A DNA stretch of 64,000 nucleotides from Deltaproteobacteria bacterium (GTDB lineage Bacteria > Myxococcota_A > Polyangia > GCA-2747355 > JADLHG01): the NCBI GenBank assembly GCA_020848905.1, contig JADLHG010000062.1, positions 62,001 to 126,000 on the forward strand, in the 5' to 3' direction. Under the pieces are notes generated by a model. The model searched no databases. It was not told the origin of the DNA and saw only the letters and a program-made list of their open reading frames with translations. Within the stretch, counting starts at the first letter, position 1, and each line of letters starts with the position of its first letter. The position numbers and the translations under genes were made by a program. Below, in pieces: positions 8,804-17,439 of this stretch.

Positions 8804-9874
8804 ATGGTGACCAAGGTCATGGCAGGACTGGGCGCGCTCGCGCTGGCGTGCGCGGGGTGCTCGAGCGACAACGGAACGCCCAAGACGGACACGGGAGTGG
8901 CGGTCGACCAGGGGATGACCCACGACAGCGCCGCGGGCGACGCGCGAAAGCCCGACGCTGGCGCTGGCGACGCGGCCAAGCCGGATGCGAAGGCGCCGAC
9001 GACGTACACGGCGCTGCTCGCCGCGAGCGAGCTCTCGGGGCGGCTGACCTGGGGTCCCACCCCCTCGCCCGCGCCGACGCCGACGAAGATCCTGAGCCTC
9101 AGGCTAACCTTCGACCCCAACGACCCGAGCCTGAAGCCCGACTTCCAGGACGCGCCGTCGCCCCCGAATTGCACCGTCTACAAGTGGACGGGGACCACGC
9201 CGCCGAACCGCACCGCCGGCGACGCGGGGAAGGTGTCCGTCAAGGGTCACAAGGAGGTGAACTGGGTGGACGGCGCGGCGCCGACCACCTCCGGCAAACT
9301 GCCCGCGACCATCGATTGCACGCGCAAGCAGCTCGGCACGAGCAAGTTCTACACCTATGACTGCGGCCTCCCCGACAGCACCGTGCTGCCGGCCGATTCC
9401 TGGCTCGACGATACCTCCAAGCTGGAGTTCACCGTGGCGGGCGGGACCGAGGTCAAGGCCTTCTCGAAGAAGGACCTGGCGGCGGCGGCGATGGCCAAGC
9501 CGAAAGCCTCCTTCGACCTGAACCAGCTCGACCCGACGGCGGCCACCGTGACGGCCGAGTGGGAGACGCTCCCCACGGGCGGCGCGGACCTCGTCGCCGT
9601 GGACATGTACGCCTACCTCAAGGACAAGAGCGAACACACGCGCATCACCTGCGTCACGCTGGCCGTGGCGGGCAAGAAGCAGATCCCGGCGGATGCGCTG
9701 AAGCTGCTGCCGAAGGTCACGAAGGACGACAACCCGCTGCTCATCCAGACCGGGCTGGTGGCGCTGAAGGTCACGAGCGCGACGGAGTCCTGGGGCATCT
9801 GGTACACCGGCGTCGGGCGCGGCAGCGTCGGCCTGACCTGCCGCACCACGACCGGTTTCTGCCCCGTCAAGTAG
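8804..9874 (+). CDS. Lipoprotein of unknown function
   Basis: 356 residues if started at ATG 8804; GTG at 8801 is in frame and equally placed relative to the GGGAGG ribosome-binding site. The N-terminus is a lipoprotein signal with ALACAGCSS as lipid-attachment region. Residues about 22-65 form an Asp/Ala/Lys linker (DTGVAVDQG, GDARKPDAG) typical of surface lipoproteins in this genome. The rest is a beta-rich globular region with few cysteines, two of them near the C-terminus (ITCVTL, LTCRTTTGFC). No known domain is recognised. It probably sits on the outer membrane. Confidence 0.7.
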   Translation: MVTKVMAGLGALALACAGCSSDNGTPKTDTGVAVDQGMTHDSAAGDARKPDAGAGDAAKPDAKAPTTYTALLAASELSGRLTWGPTPSPAPTPTKILSLRLTFDPNDPSLKPDFQDAPSPPNCTVYKWTGTTPPNRTAGDAGKVSVKGHKEVNWVDGAAPTTSGKLPATIDCTRKQLGTSKFYTYDCGLPDSTVLPADSWLDDTSKLEFTVAGGTEVKAFSKKDLAAAAMAKPKASFDLNQLDPTAATVTAEWETLPTGGADLVAVDMYAYLKDKSEHTRITCVTLAVAGKKQIPADALKLLPKVTKDDNPLLIQTGLVALKVTSATESWGIWYTGVGRGSVGLTCRTTTGFCPVK

Positions 9875-9979
9875 CCCACGCCTACGCGTCCTCGCCCTCG
9901 GGCCCCGGTCGCAGCGCCGGGGTCCCCCCTGCCTCTCCCCGCACATCGCCTGTGCTAAGATGGCGGCACCGAGCCGCCG

Positions 9980-12433
9980 ATGCACGAGGATCCGCCGACG
10001 CCGCCGCCCGTTCCCGCGAGCCCCAGCTCCCCCGACGCGGATCCGTTGATTGGCCTGTGGGTCCTCGACCAGTACCAGCTCGTGCGCCTCATCGCGCGAG
10101 GCGGCATGGGGGCCGTCTACCTGGCCGAGCAGTCGGCGATGGACCGCTTCGCCGCGGTCAAGATCCTCCACGCCCGGCGCGAGACCGAGTGGCGCAATCG
10201 TTTCCGCCAGGAGGCGCGCACCGCCAGCCGGCTCTCCCACCCGCACATCGTCACGGTCTACAACTTCGGCGAGCTCGCTGACGGGTCGCTCTTTCTGGCG
10301 ATGGAATACGTGGACGGGACGAGCCTCGGCGGGCTCCTCGAGCGCGGCCCCTTGCCCCTCGGACGGGCCGTGGCCCTCGCGCGGCAGTGCGCCTCGGCGC
10401 TGGCGTACGCCCACGACCGCAAGGTGATTCACCGCGACTTCAAGCCCGACAACGTGATGGTCGCCGAGGTGCAGGGGAAGGCGCACGCAAAGGTAGTGGA
10501 CTTCGGCCTGGCGCGCGTCACCGAGGAGGCGGGCCACACCAACACGGGCGCCCTCGTGGGAACGCCCCGCTACATGAGCCCCGAGCAGTGGCGCGGCGAG
10601 CCGGCCACGAGCTTCAGCGACCAGTACGCGCTGGGGATGGTGATCTACGAGCTGCTCGCGGGACGGCCGGCCCTCTACTCGGACAACCAGATCGGCTACC
10701 TGCACCTGCACCAGCACGTGATGCCCGCGGCTCCGTCGACGATTCGGCCCGCGCCCGAGGTCGCGGCCTTCGACGGCCTCGTCCTGCGCCTGCTCGCCAA
10801 GTCCCCGAAGGCGCGCTTCCCCTCGCTCGAGGAGGCCACGGCGGAGCTGGCTCGCCTCGAGCTGGCTCTCGGCCTGCAGGACACGGGGGGCGGAGGCCTC
10901 GCACGCGACGACCAGGAAGCGTTCGAAGAGCGCACCCCGCTTCCGTCGGAGGACCTCGACACCGTCTCGGTGCGGCCGGGCGGGGCGAAGCTCGAGCCCG
11001 TGGCGACGCGCGCTGCGGGTCGGGAGCAAGGCGCGGTGCGCCTCGCGCTCCTAGGTCCCACCGAGCCGCTGAAGGGCGCCGACTGGGGGATCCTGGCGCG
11101 CAAGCACCTCCGCCTCGCCGAGCGCTGCGCCTCGCCGCTCGACCTGAAGCCCTCCGCGGAGGAGCCGGACCTGTCGGTGCTGCCGCTCCCCGTCACGCGC
11201 TGGGAGGAGGCCTGGGGCCCCTGGGCCGGCGCCGGCGTCGCGCCGCAGCGAACGCTCGCCTGCTTCGACGGCGCGCCGGAGAAGGCGGACGTCTCGGAGG
11301 CCGCGGAGCAGTTTCCCCATCTCCTCGTCGGAGCGCGCCCGCTCGAACCGCTGGCCGTCGGCCTGGCGCTGAGCTGGATGGCGCGACCCGACCGGTCGGG
11401 GATCGACCAGCTCCCGCTCGACGGCGCGATCCAGGTCATCCAGATCACCTCCTCGGCGCAGAAGGCCGCCTACGTGGACTCGCTCCTCGACGACGCGCGC
11501 TCCGAAGGCGTTCGGCAGCGCGGCCTGCGCGCGCTCACCGAGCTCGCCGAGGAGATGATCATGAACGCCATCTTCGACGCCCCCACGGCCGCCGACGGCC
11601 GCCCGCGCTACGCCCAGCTCGACCGCGCGGCCGAGCTCACCTTGCGCCCGGGAGAAGAGGCCACGCTGCGCTGGATGATCGGCGACCGCTTCATCGCCGT
11701 CTCGATCCGCGACCCCTTCGGCGCCCTGACGCCGGCGGAGGCGCTCGGCGGCACCACGGGGCAGGCGCGCCAGCCAAAGCTGAGCGGGCGCGGAGGCGGC
11801 GCGGGGATGGGGCTGCGCATCATGTCGCGCGCGGCGCGGCACCTCTTCTTCGCCATCTGCCCCGGGACCTGGTGCGAGGTGCTCGCGCTCGTGGACCGCG
11901 AGCCCGATGCGAGCGCGCTGGGCCGCACGGTCTGCGTGCTGAACGGACTCGGCCAGGTCGCACGCCGCGTCGGCGATCGCCTTCGCTTGCGAGAGATGCG
12001 CCAGCGAGACGCGCTGCACCTCGAGCTCGCCGGCGAGATCAACGAGACGAGCCAGCTCCAGCCGGTCTTTGACCCGCCGGGGCGGGTGGTGCTGGACCTG
12101 GCCGGCGTGACGCGCATGAACTCGATGGGGATCCGCGTCTGGTTCGAGGCCGCGCGCGCCGGGAACCCCGAGCAGGACCTGGTCTTCGAACGCTGCTCGA
12201 TGGCGGTGGTGAGCCAGCTCAACTTGCTGCCGGCCTTCAGCGAGACGGGCCGCGTGGGGTCGATCCTCGCCCCGTACGTCTGCGGGCACTGCAAGAAGGA
12301 GAGCCTCGAGCTCCTCACGCGCGCCGAGCTCGACGCGACGCTGCCTCCGGCCCGCGCCTGCGAGAGCTGCCACAGGCCGCTCGTCTTCGACGAGGTGCCC
12401 GAGGAGTACTTCGCCTTCCTGCAGGAAGCGTGA
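9980..12433 (+). CDS. Ser/Thr kinase - GHKL - STAS - Cys4 fusion (single-chain partner-switch protein)
   Basis: 817 residues. Residues about 30-300 are a complete Hanks-type kinase: RGGMGAVY glycine loop, AAVKIL lysine, IHRDFKPDN catalytic loop, VDFGLAR, MSPEQW. Residues about 300-500 are a linker with weak similarity to anything I know. Residues about 510-645 resemble a GHKL ATPase of the RsbW/SpoIIAB kind, with N-box ELAEEMIMNAIFDAP, RDPFG and the GGGAGMGLRIM lid; the gene at 17440 encodes the same unit. Residues about 670-760 are a STAS domain with MNSMGIRVW, whose Ser aligns with the SpoIIAA phospho-site. The last 50 residues carry CGHC and CESC and end EEYFAFLQEA, as in the 7823 protein. 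It is inferred to unite a sensor kinase, an anti-sigma-like kinase and its antagonist in one chain. Its stop is 1 bp from that of the convergent FadL gene. Confidence 0.82.
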   Translation: MHEDPPTPPPVPASPSSPDADPLIGLWVLDQYQLVRLIARGGMGAVYLAEQSAMDRFAAVKILHARRETEWRNRFRQEARTASRLSHPHIVTVYNFGELADGSLFLAMEYVDGTSLGGLLERGPLPLGRAVALARQCASALAYAHDRKVIHRDFKPDNVMVAEVQGKAHAKVVDFGLARVTEEAGHTNTGALVGTPRYMSPEQWRGEPATSFSDQYALGMVIYELLAGRPALYSDNQIGYLHLHQHVMPAAPSTIRPAPEVAAFDGLVLRLLAKSPKARFPSLEEATAELARLELALGLQDTGGGGLARDDQEAFEERTPLPSEDLDTVSVRPGGAKLEPVATRAAGREQGAVRLALLGPTEPLKGADWGILARKHLRLAERCASPLDLKPSAEEPDLSVLPLPVTRWEEAWGPWAGAGVAPQRTLACFDGAPEKADVSEAAEQFPHLLVGARPLEPLAVGLALSWMARPDRSGIDQLPLDGAIQVIQITSSAQKAAYVDSLLDDARSEGVRQRGLRALTELAEEMIMNAIFDAPTAADGRPRYAQLDRAAELTLRPGEEATLRWMIGDRFIAVSIRDPFGALTPAEALGGTTGQARQPKLSGRGGGAGMGLRIMSRAARHLFFAICPGTWCEVLALVDREPDASALGRTVCVLNGLGQVARRVGDRLRLREMRQRDALHLELAGEINETSQLQPVFDPPGRVVLDLAGVTRMNSMGIRVWFEAARAGNPEQDLVFERCSMAVVSQLNLLPAFSETGRVGSILAPYVCGHCKKESLELLTRAELDATLPPARACESCHRPLVFDEVPEEYFAFLQEA

Positions 12434-12434
12434 G

Positions 12435-13760
12435 CTACCGCCGGCGCGTCGTGAGCAGGCTCCGCGCCCGATCCCACGCGTAGCGAAGGCCGAGCATCGC
12501 CACGTGGGCCTGGTTCCGGTACTCGCCGGGGAGCGGGGCGACCTCCGCGGTGGGCGTGCGGCCCGTGAGCATGAAGAGGTACGCCAGGTCGGCCGAGAAG
12601 GCGCGGTAGGCGTACGAGAGCCCGAGGCTGACCTCGTACCGGTGTCCGTCGGGGAGCTCGGGGCCGAGCGTGTCGGCCGGCACGGGGCTCTGCTTGAAGA
12701 CGAAGCCGGCGCGCAAGGGCAGGTTCGGCCGCAGCCGATACTCGGCGCCGAGGTGAACGACCACGATGGTCTTCCAGCGCTTCGGCTCGGCCACGCTGAG
12801 CTCGGGGTTCTCCGTGAACTCGAGCTGGAGCTCCCGGAAGTTGTTCCAGGTGACCACGTCCATGGCGAGGGCGAGGGCCAGCTTGGGGGTCGCGAAGGCC
12901 ACGGCGCCGACCGATAGCACGTGCGGAAGATCGAGCGGCGCCTTGACGGGACCGTCGGTGAGGCGCGCCCGCAGACCCGCGGGCACGAGCTCGGCGCGGC
13001 CGGCGCGGGTGAAGGCCGCCTTGCCGTTGAAGGTGAGGGGCGCACCGCTGCGCAGGCTCACCCCCACGTGGAGCAGCTTCGGAATGGCCCGGAAGAGCAC
13101 CCCGGCGTTCATGCCGAACCCGACGTCCCCGCCCGAGAGCTCCACGTCGACGTCGTCCTCGAGCCGCGCGGAGAGCGTGACCGCGCGCTCGAGCGAGACG
13201 GCAGCCTTCACGATGGAGATGCCGAAACCCACGCACACCTGGCGGTTCACCTGCAGCGCGAGCGTCGGGGCGAGGGCCACGGACTCGAGGCGGATGCGCC
13301 GGACGATGCTGCGCCCCCAGAACGCGCGGCTCTCGCCCCCCACGCTCACCGTGCTGGGCCAGGCCATTCCCAGGCCGAAGGGGACGTGCACGCTGAGGGC
13401 GGCCACCACGCGCTCGTGGAGGCGGTAGGCCACGTGCAGATGCGGGAGCCAGAAGAGCTGGCGCTCGGCGTCGATGGTCACCGGCGCGCCGCTCCCCGGG
13501 GCCGCGCCGTCGTAGCGCGCGGAGGGGGCGAGGAGCGCGAGCCCCGCCTCGAGGTGCAGCCCGCGGAGCTGACCGAGTCCGCCGGGGTTGAAGAACGCGG
13601 CCGCCGCCGTGTCGGCGAGGCCGGTGAAGGCGTTCCCCATCCCCAGGGCGCGCGCGGAATGCTGGTCGAGGAGAAAGCCCGAGGCGAGCGCCGCGGGACA
13701 GGGGGCCACGAGGGCTAAAAGCAGGAAAGCGAGAGCGCGTCGCACGACCACCTTTTTCAC
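12435..13760 (-). CDS. FadL/OmpP1/TodX-family outer-membrane transporter (lipase-linked copy)
   Basis: 441 residues. Signal peptide (to about residue 26, ALASG) followed by the family hallmark SARALGMGNAFTGLADTAAA and FFNPGGLG, the N-terminal hatch region. The remainder is a 14-strand-type barrel with motifs shared with FadL: PFGLGMAWPS, SVALAPTLALQV, LRSGAPLTFNGKAAF and DLAYLFMLTGR. The family imports long-chain fatty acids and other hydrophobic molecules through lateral diffusion. It is 75 bp downstream of, and co-oriented with, a large surface lipase gene, so it probably takes up fatty acids that the lipase releases. Start is GTG 13760, with GGTGGAG immediately upstream. It shares many segments with the second FadL protein at 18522, pointing to duplication. 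Confidence 0.88.
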   Translation of the reverse strand: MKKVVVRRALAFLLLALVAPCPAALASGFLLDQHSARALGMGNAFTGLADTAAAAFFNPGGLGQLRGLHLEAGLALLAPSARYDGAAPGSGAPVTIDAERQLFWLPHLHVAYRLHERVVAALSVHVPFGLGMAWPSTVSVGGESRAFWGRSIVRRIRLESVALAPTLALQVNRQVCVGFGISIVKAAVSLERAVTLSARLEDDVDVELSGGDVGFGMNAGVLFRAIPKLLHVGVSLRSGAPLTFNGKAAFTRAGRAELVPAGLRARLTDGPVKAPLDLPHVLSVGAVAFATPKLALALAMDVVTWNNFRELQLEFTENPELSVAEPKRWKTIVVVHLGAEYRLRPNLPLRAGFVFKQSPVPADTLGPELPDGHRYEVSLGLSYAYRAFSADLAYLFMLTGRTPTAEVAPLPGEYRNQAHVAMLGLRYAWDRARSLLTTRRR

Positions 13761-13835
13761 TCCACCGCGCGCGCTCCGGCGTCGCTCGCGACCGGCCGCT
13801 CTACACAGAATGGATCGCGACCAAGGTGACCATGT

Positions 13836-16800
13836 CTAGTTGCAGGTCCCCGCGGTCACGTTGGGCGTGCAGACCGTCCCCGTCGAGAGGAAGGTGGCTG
13901 CTTGGAGCTGCGCCGCCGCCGTCGCCGCCTCGCTCCCCGCCGGGTCGGCGTTCCGCAGGAAGCCGTGCCCCTGGTCGGCGAAGACCGTCTTGCTGATGTC
14001 GATCCCGGCCGCCTCGGCCAGGTACTTGCCGTAGATCGTGGGGAGCGTCTGGTCCTTGCCCGCGAGCTGTACGATCACGGACTTCTTGGGCACGTTCGTC
14101 CCGGCCTTGACCAGGTCGGGAAGCTGCGCCTTCTGCAGGTAGCGGGCGAAGTTCCCCGGGTCGCCGGGGTCCACGATCCAGCAGAAGGTGTTGATGAGCT
14201 GCAGGTAGGCCACGCTCCCCTCGGCCGCCCCCTGCGCGGTCATGAACTCCGTGACCTCTTTCTTGAAGGCCGGTGAGTTGGCGTAGGCGATCGGCAGCGG
14301 CGCCCCCGGCACGTTCAGCACGGCCCGCTGCGGGAGCGGATCCACCGCCGCGACAAGGGTGCTCAGGATCCCACCCAGGGACTGGCCGATGACCTGCACC
14401 TTGGTCGGGTCGAACTTCAGGCCGGCGATCCCCGAGGCCCCGTTGAGCGCGATGGCCCGCAGGAGCGCCGCGGCGTCCACGACGTGCTGCCGGAGGTTGT
14501 CGCGCACGGCGAAGGGGTTCGCCAGCACGAGGAAGCGCGCCCCCGAGGCGTCGGGCGTGCCGTCGCCGTCCGTGTCGAGCAGCGCGGTGGAGCACTTGCC
14601 CGCGGCGAGGTCGCAGGTCCCGCCAGCCGTACAATGTTCGTTTTTCGTGCAAAGTGAGCGAGACCCATGAAACCCGGCATCGAAGGCCAGCGTGGCGTAG
14701 CCGACCTTTGCCAGGCTGTTCGCGAGCTCGAACATGGCCGTCTTCTGCCCGTTCAGGCCGTGCTGGAAGACGGCCACGGGCCAGCCGCCCGCCGGCATCG
14801 TCCCCTTGGGCAGCGCGAGCAGGAACGGAATCAGCTCGGCCTTCCCCTTCGTCGGATCGGGGAGGAAGGCCCCCGTCTTGGCGTCGAGCGCGTTCCACGA
14901 GACGAACGTCCCGTCGGGCACGAAGCCGCCGAGCGCGTCCTTGGGAGCCGCCGCGGGCCAGCCGGCGAGGGTCGCGTCGATGGTGCCGCCGAGCTTGGGC
15001 GTGTTGAAGTCCGCCGCGGCGAGGATCTGCCAGGGCATGGCCCGGAGCTTGGTCATCGGCTCGGCGATGGTCTGGGTCTTGAAGGTCCACGCGGCGACGA
15101 CGTCCTCGCGCTTGAAGCCCTGCGCCTCGAGGCTGTCGAAGAGCGGCTTGTGCGCCATGCGCGCCATCTCGGCCTGCAGCGCCGTGGCGTCGTCGAGCAC
15201 GCTCACCGCGCTCTTGCCCCCGGCCGCGAGCAGCGAGTGCCGGTTGCGAATCAGGACCGTGAACACCGAAGGGATGAGCCGCCGGCCCTTGTCGTCCTTC
15301 AGCCCGCTCGTCGGCTTCAGGTCGCCCGCCTTGTAGCGGGAGAGCAGCACCACCGCGTGCTGCGTCTTCTCGCCGAGCGGCGAGGCGGGGGTAGCCACGA
15401 TGGCCGGCGCCCGCTCCTCGAAGGTGAAGTTCATCGCGATGGTGGCCTTGGCGTCCAGGTCGAGCGCGAGCCCGCCCACGCCGTACTCGAGCGAGGGCGG
15501 ATCGATCTTGCCCGTGACCACCGCGAACGAGCCCCCCTGCGTGGAGAAGCCGTCGAGGGTGTTCAGCCCCTGCCGGAGCGCGGCCTGCGCGGCCGACTCG
15601 CCGGGACGCGCGGGGATGTTCACCTTCCCCGTCCCCTGGTCGATCAGCAGGTTATTGGGGAAGGGGATCACGCCGGCCGTCGGGTCGTAGACCACCTCCG
15701 TTTGCGAGGTCACGCTGAAGGCCCAGAGCGACGCGACCTCCTCGCGCTTGAGCACCCCCGCACCGTCGAGCCCCTTGAGGATCGCGTCGTAGGCCTGCCG
15801 GATCAGCTCGAAGCGGGTGGCCTTCTGCAGGCCGGTCATCGCCCCCGGCTTGCTCGCCGGGTCGTCGATGAAGGAGGAGACCTTGGTATCGGTGCATTCT
15901 TTCTTCGTCGCGTCGAAGGTGCACAGGGGATGCGGGCTGAGCGCGAGGTGCATGAGCGCCGAGCGCTTCGGTGCCGTCGCGTCCTTGCTCTCCTTGTTCT
16001 TGAGCCCCTTCGCGCCGCCGAGGGCCACGAGCACCACCTTGCCGCCGCGGGGAAACCCGCCCTTGCGGCTCAGGGTGAGGCGTTTGCGGCCGGCGTTCCA
16101 GCTGGTCGACACGTCGGAGAGCGGGGAGATGCCATCCTGCGCGACCTGGAAGCCGAGGACGCTGCCGGTGATCGTCGCCTCGTCGAGCTCGGCGTAGAAG
16201 TCGAGCGTGGGCGACGACGCCGCGGGGAAGCCGTCCAGGCTGTTCAGGTAGGCGTTGAACTCCTTCTCGGCGTCGCTCGCCGTCGGGGCGCTCGGCACGG
16301 CGAGAAACCCGGTCGCGGGATCCCGCACCAGGTCCGTGGGCGACGGGACGCGGGGCGGCACCGACGCGGGCTCGAAGATCGCCTCGTTCATGTTCACGAC
16401 GGTGAAGCTCCAGAGGACGGCCACCTGTTCGCGCTTGAGCCCCTTCTTCTCGGCCACCGCCAGGAGCCCGCCGAAACCGCGGCGCAGGCGCTCGAAGTCC
16501 GTGGCCTTGGCCAGGATGCTGGACTTGATGAGCGCCTCCACCTCCTCGGCGGGCTTGTCGGCGTACTTCGGATCGTCGTGGATCGCCTTCTTCACCGAGC
16601 TGTCGATCAGCGCGGAGTAGTTGTACGTGCAGCAGCCGAGGGCGGGCTTCCCGGTAGCAGGCGTGGCGCAGCGACCGCTCGCCGCGTCGAAGGAGGTGTT
16701 CGGGTCCCACTCGCAGAGCGGGGAAGCGGCCGTCGCGACCTCGAAGAGCGCCGAGCGCGTCAGCGCCTTGCCGGCCGCGTCCTTGACCCCCTTGTCCGAC

Positions 16801-17306
16801 CCCGTCAGCACGAAGAAGGCGTACGAGGCGCCGCGCTTCCAGCCGGCGTAGTTCCAGACGCGCACCAGGCTCGTGGTCTTGCCGGCGGCCTCGACCTTCT
16901 TGTGCTCGAAGACCAGGTCCGCCACGTCGGTCGCCAGGCCCCCCTCGCCGAGCTCGTAGACCTTGATGCTCTCGGCGCTCACGCTCTTCTCGTCGAGCTC
17001 GCCGGTGAACTTGACCTCCGCGGTGGCGCTGCTCGGAAAGCCGTTCAGCGTGTTCAGGTAGCCGTCGAGATAGGCCTGCGCCGGGTTCTGCGTCGCGTCG
17101 GCCACGGGGACCTTGAGCAGGCCCGTGGCGGCATCCCGCGCCAGGTCGGTGGGAGTGGGCACCGCGGGCGGCGAAGCGGACGGGTCGAAGACCGGAGTGA
17201 CCTGCCCCGTCGGAGGCGGCGTGGTCTGGATCTCCTTGGCGCAGGCCGCGAAGAGCAGGGCAGCCGAGGCAAGTCCCATCACAGGGAGTGAGGCACACCG
17301 CTTCAT
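13836..17306 (-). CDS. Large surface lipoprotein with repeated Ig-like modules and an alpha/beta-hydrolase (VolA-like lipase)
   Basis: 1156 residues. Lipoprotein signal with LLFAACAKE. Residues about 40-720 hold three copies of a module that begins PTPTDLxRDxATG and continues with xxYLNxLxGFP (first two copies close, third divergent: IPFPNNLLIDQGTG), resembling the N-terminal domain of bacterial virulence-factor lipases. Residues about 770-1150 are an alpha/beta hydrolase: VAVFQHGLNG for the oxyanion region, VIGQSLGGILS with nucleophile Ser near residue 975, and DQGHGFL near the C-terminus for the catalytic His. Short Cys-containing inserts (CTKNEHC, CDLAAGKC) lie in the hydrolase. It should hydrolyse host, prey or environmental lipids at the cell surface. 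GGAGGAA precedes ATG 17306, and a FadL gene follows, as in Vibrio VolA-FadL pairs. Confidence 0.85.
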   Translation of the reverse strand: MKRCASLPVMGLASAALLFAACAKEIQTTPPPTGQVTPVFDPSASPPAVPTPTDLARDAATGLLKVPVADATQNPAQAYLDGYLNTLNGFPSSATAEVKFTGELDEKSVSAESIKVYELGEGGLATDVADLVFEHKKVEAAGKTTSLVRVWNYAGWKRGASYAFFVLTGSDKGVKDAAGKALTRSALFEVATAASPLCEWDPNTSFDAASGRCATPATGKPALGCCTYNYSALIDSSVKKAIHDDPKYADKPAEEVEALIKSSILAKATDFERLRRGFGGLLAVAEKKGLKREQVAVLWSFTVVNMNEAIFEPASVPPRVPSPTDLVRDPATGFLAVPSAPTASDAEKEFNAYLNSLDGFPAASSPTLDFYAELDEATITGSVLGFQVAQDGISPLSDVSTSWNAGRKRLTLSRKGGFPRGGKVVLVALGGAKGLKNKESKDATAPKRSALMHLALSPHPLCTFDATKKECTDTKVSSFIDDPASKPGAMTGLQKATRFELIRQAYDAILKGLDGAGVLKREEVASLWAFSVTSQTEVVYDPTAGVIPFPNNLLIDQGTGKVNIPARPGESAAQAALRQGLNTLDGFSTQGGSFAVVTGKIDPPSLEYGVGGLALDLDAKATIAMNFTFEERAPAIVATPASPLGEKTQHAVVLLSRYKAGDLKPTSGLKDDKGRRLIPSVFTVLIRNRHSLLAAGGKSAVSVLDDATALQAEMARMAHKPLFDSLEAQGFKREDVVAAWTFKTQTIAEPMTKLRAMPWQILAAADFNTPKLGGTIDATLAGWPAAAPKDALGGFVPDGTFVSWNALDAKTGAFLPDPTKGKAELIPFLLALPKGTMPAGGWPVAVFQHGLNGQKTAMFELANSLAKVGYATLAFDAGFHGSRSLCTKNEHCTAGGTCDLAAGKCSTALLDTDGDGTPDASGARFLVLANPFAVRDNLRQHVVDAAALLRAIALNGASGIAGLKFDPTKVQVIGQSLGGILSTLVAAVDPLPQRAVLNVPGAPLPIAYANSPAFKKEVTEFMTAQGAAEGSVAYLQLINTFCWIVDPGDPGNFARYLQKAQLPDLVKAGTNVPKKSVIVQLAGKDQTLPTIYGKYLAEAAGIDISKTVFADQGHGFLRNADPAGSEAATAAAQLQAATFLSTGTVCTPNVTAGTCN

Positions 17307-17350
17307 GGATTCCTCCGGTGTCGTCGGACAGGGTGGCGTTGCGGGGCGGA

Positions 17351-17379
17351 GCCTATGAATACCATGGCGGAAGTGTCAA
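17351..17379 (-). promoter_or_regulatory. Candidate promoter of the lipase-fadL operon
   Basis: On the minus strand a perfect TTGACA (17379-17374) is followed by the only AT-rich patch in the region (TATTCATAGG). With a 17-bp spacer the -10 would be ATAGGC, which is poor; a shorter spacer gives TATTCA. The -35 is convincing, the -10 is not settled. Confidence 0.35.
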
Positions 17380-17401
17380 CACCCTGAGCTCGCCCGGACC
17401 A

Positions 17402-17430
17402 TTGAGTCGCTCCATCGCGCGTGCTAGGGT
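17402..17430 (+). promoter_or_regulatory. Promoter placing the transcript start at or near the ATG of the GHKL gene
   Basis: TTGAGT (17402-17407), 17-bp spacer, TAGGGT (17425-17430). The -10 box ends 9 nt before ATG 17440 and there is no ribosome-binding site, so the transcript would be nearly leaderless. Confidence 0.45.
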
Positions 17431-17439
17431 CCCGCGCCA

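Noticed and set aside
14667-17291. A long plus-strand frame opposite the lipase gene
   Set aside because: The same mirror effect: Arg/Leu/Ala-rich product with no motif, while the minus strand encodes the lipase with a catalytic Ser motif.
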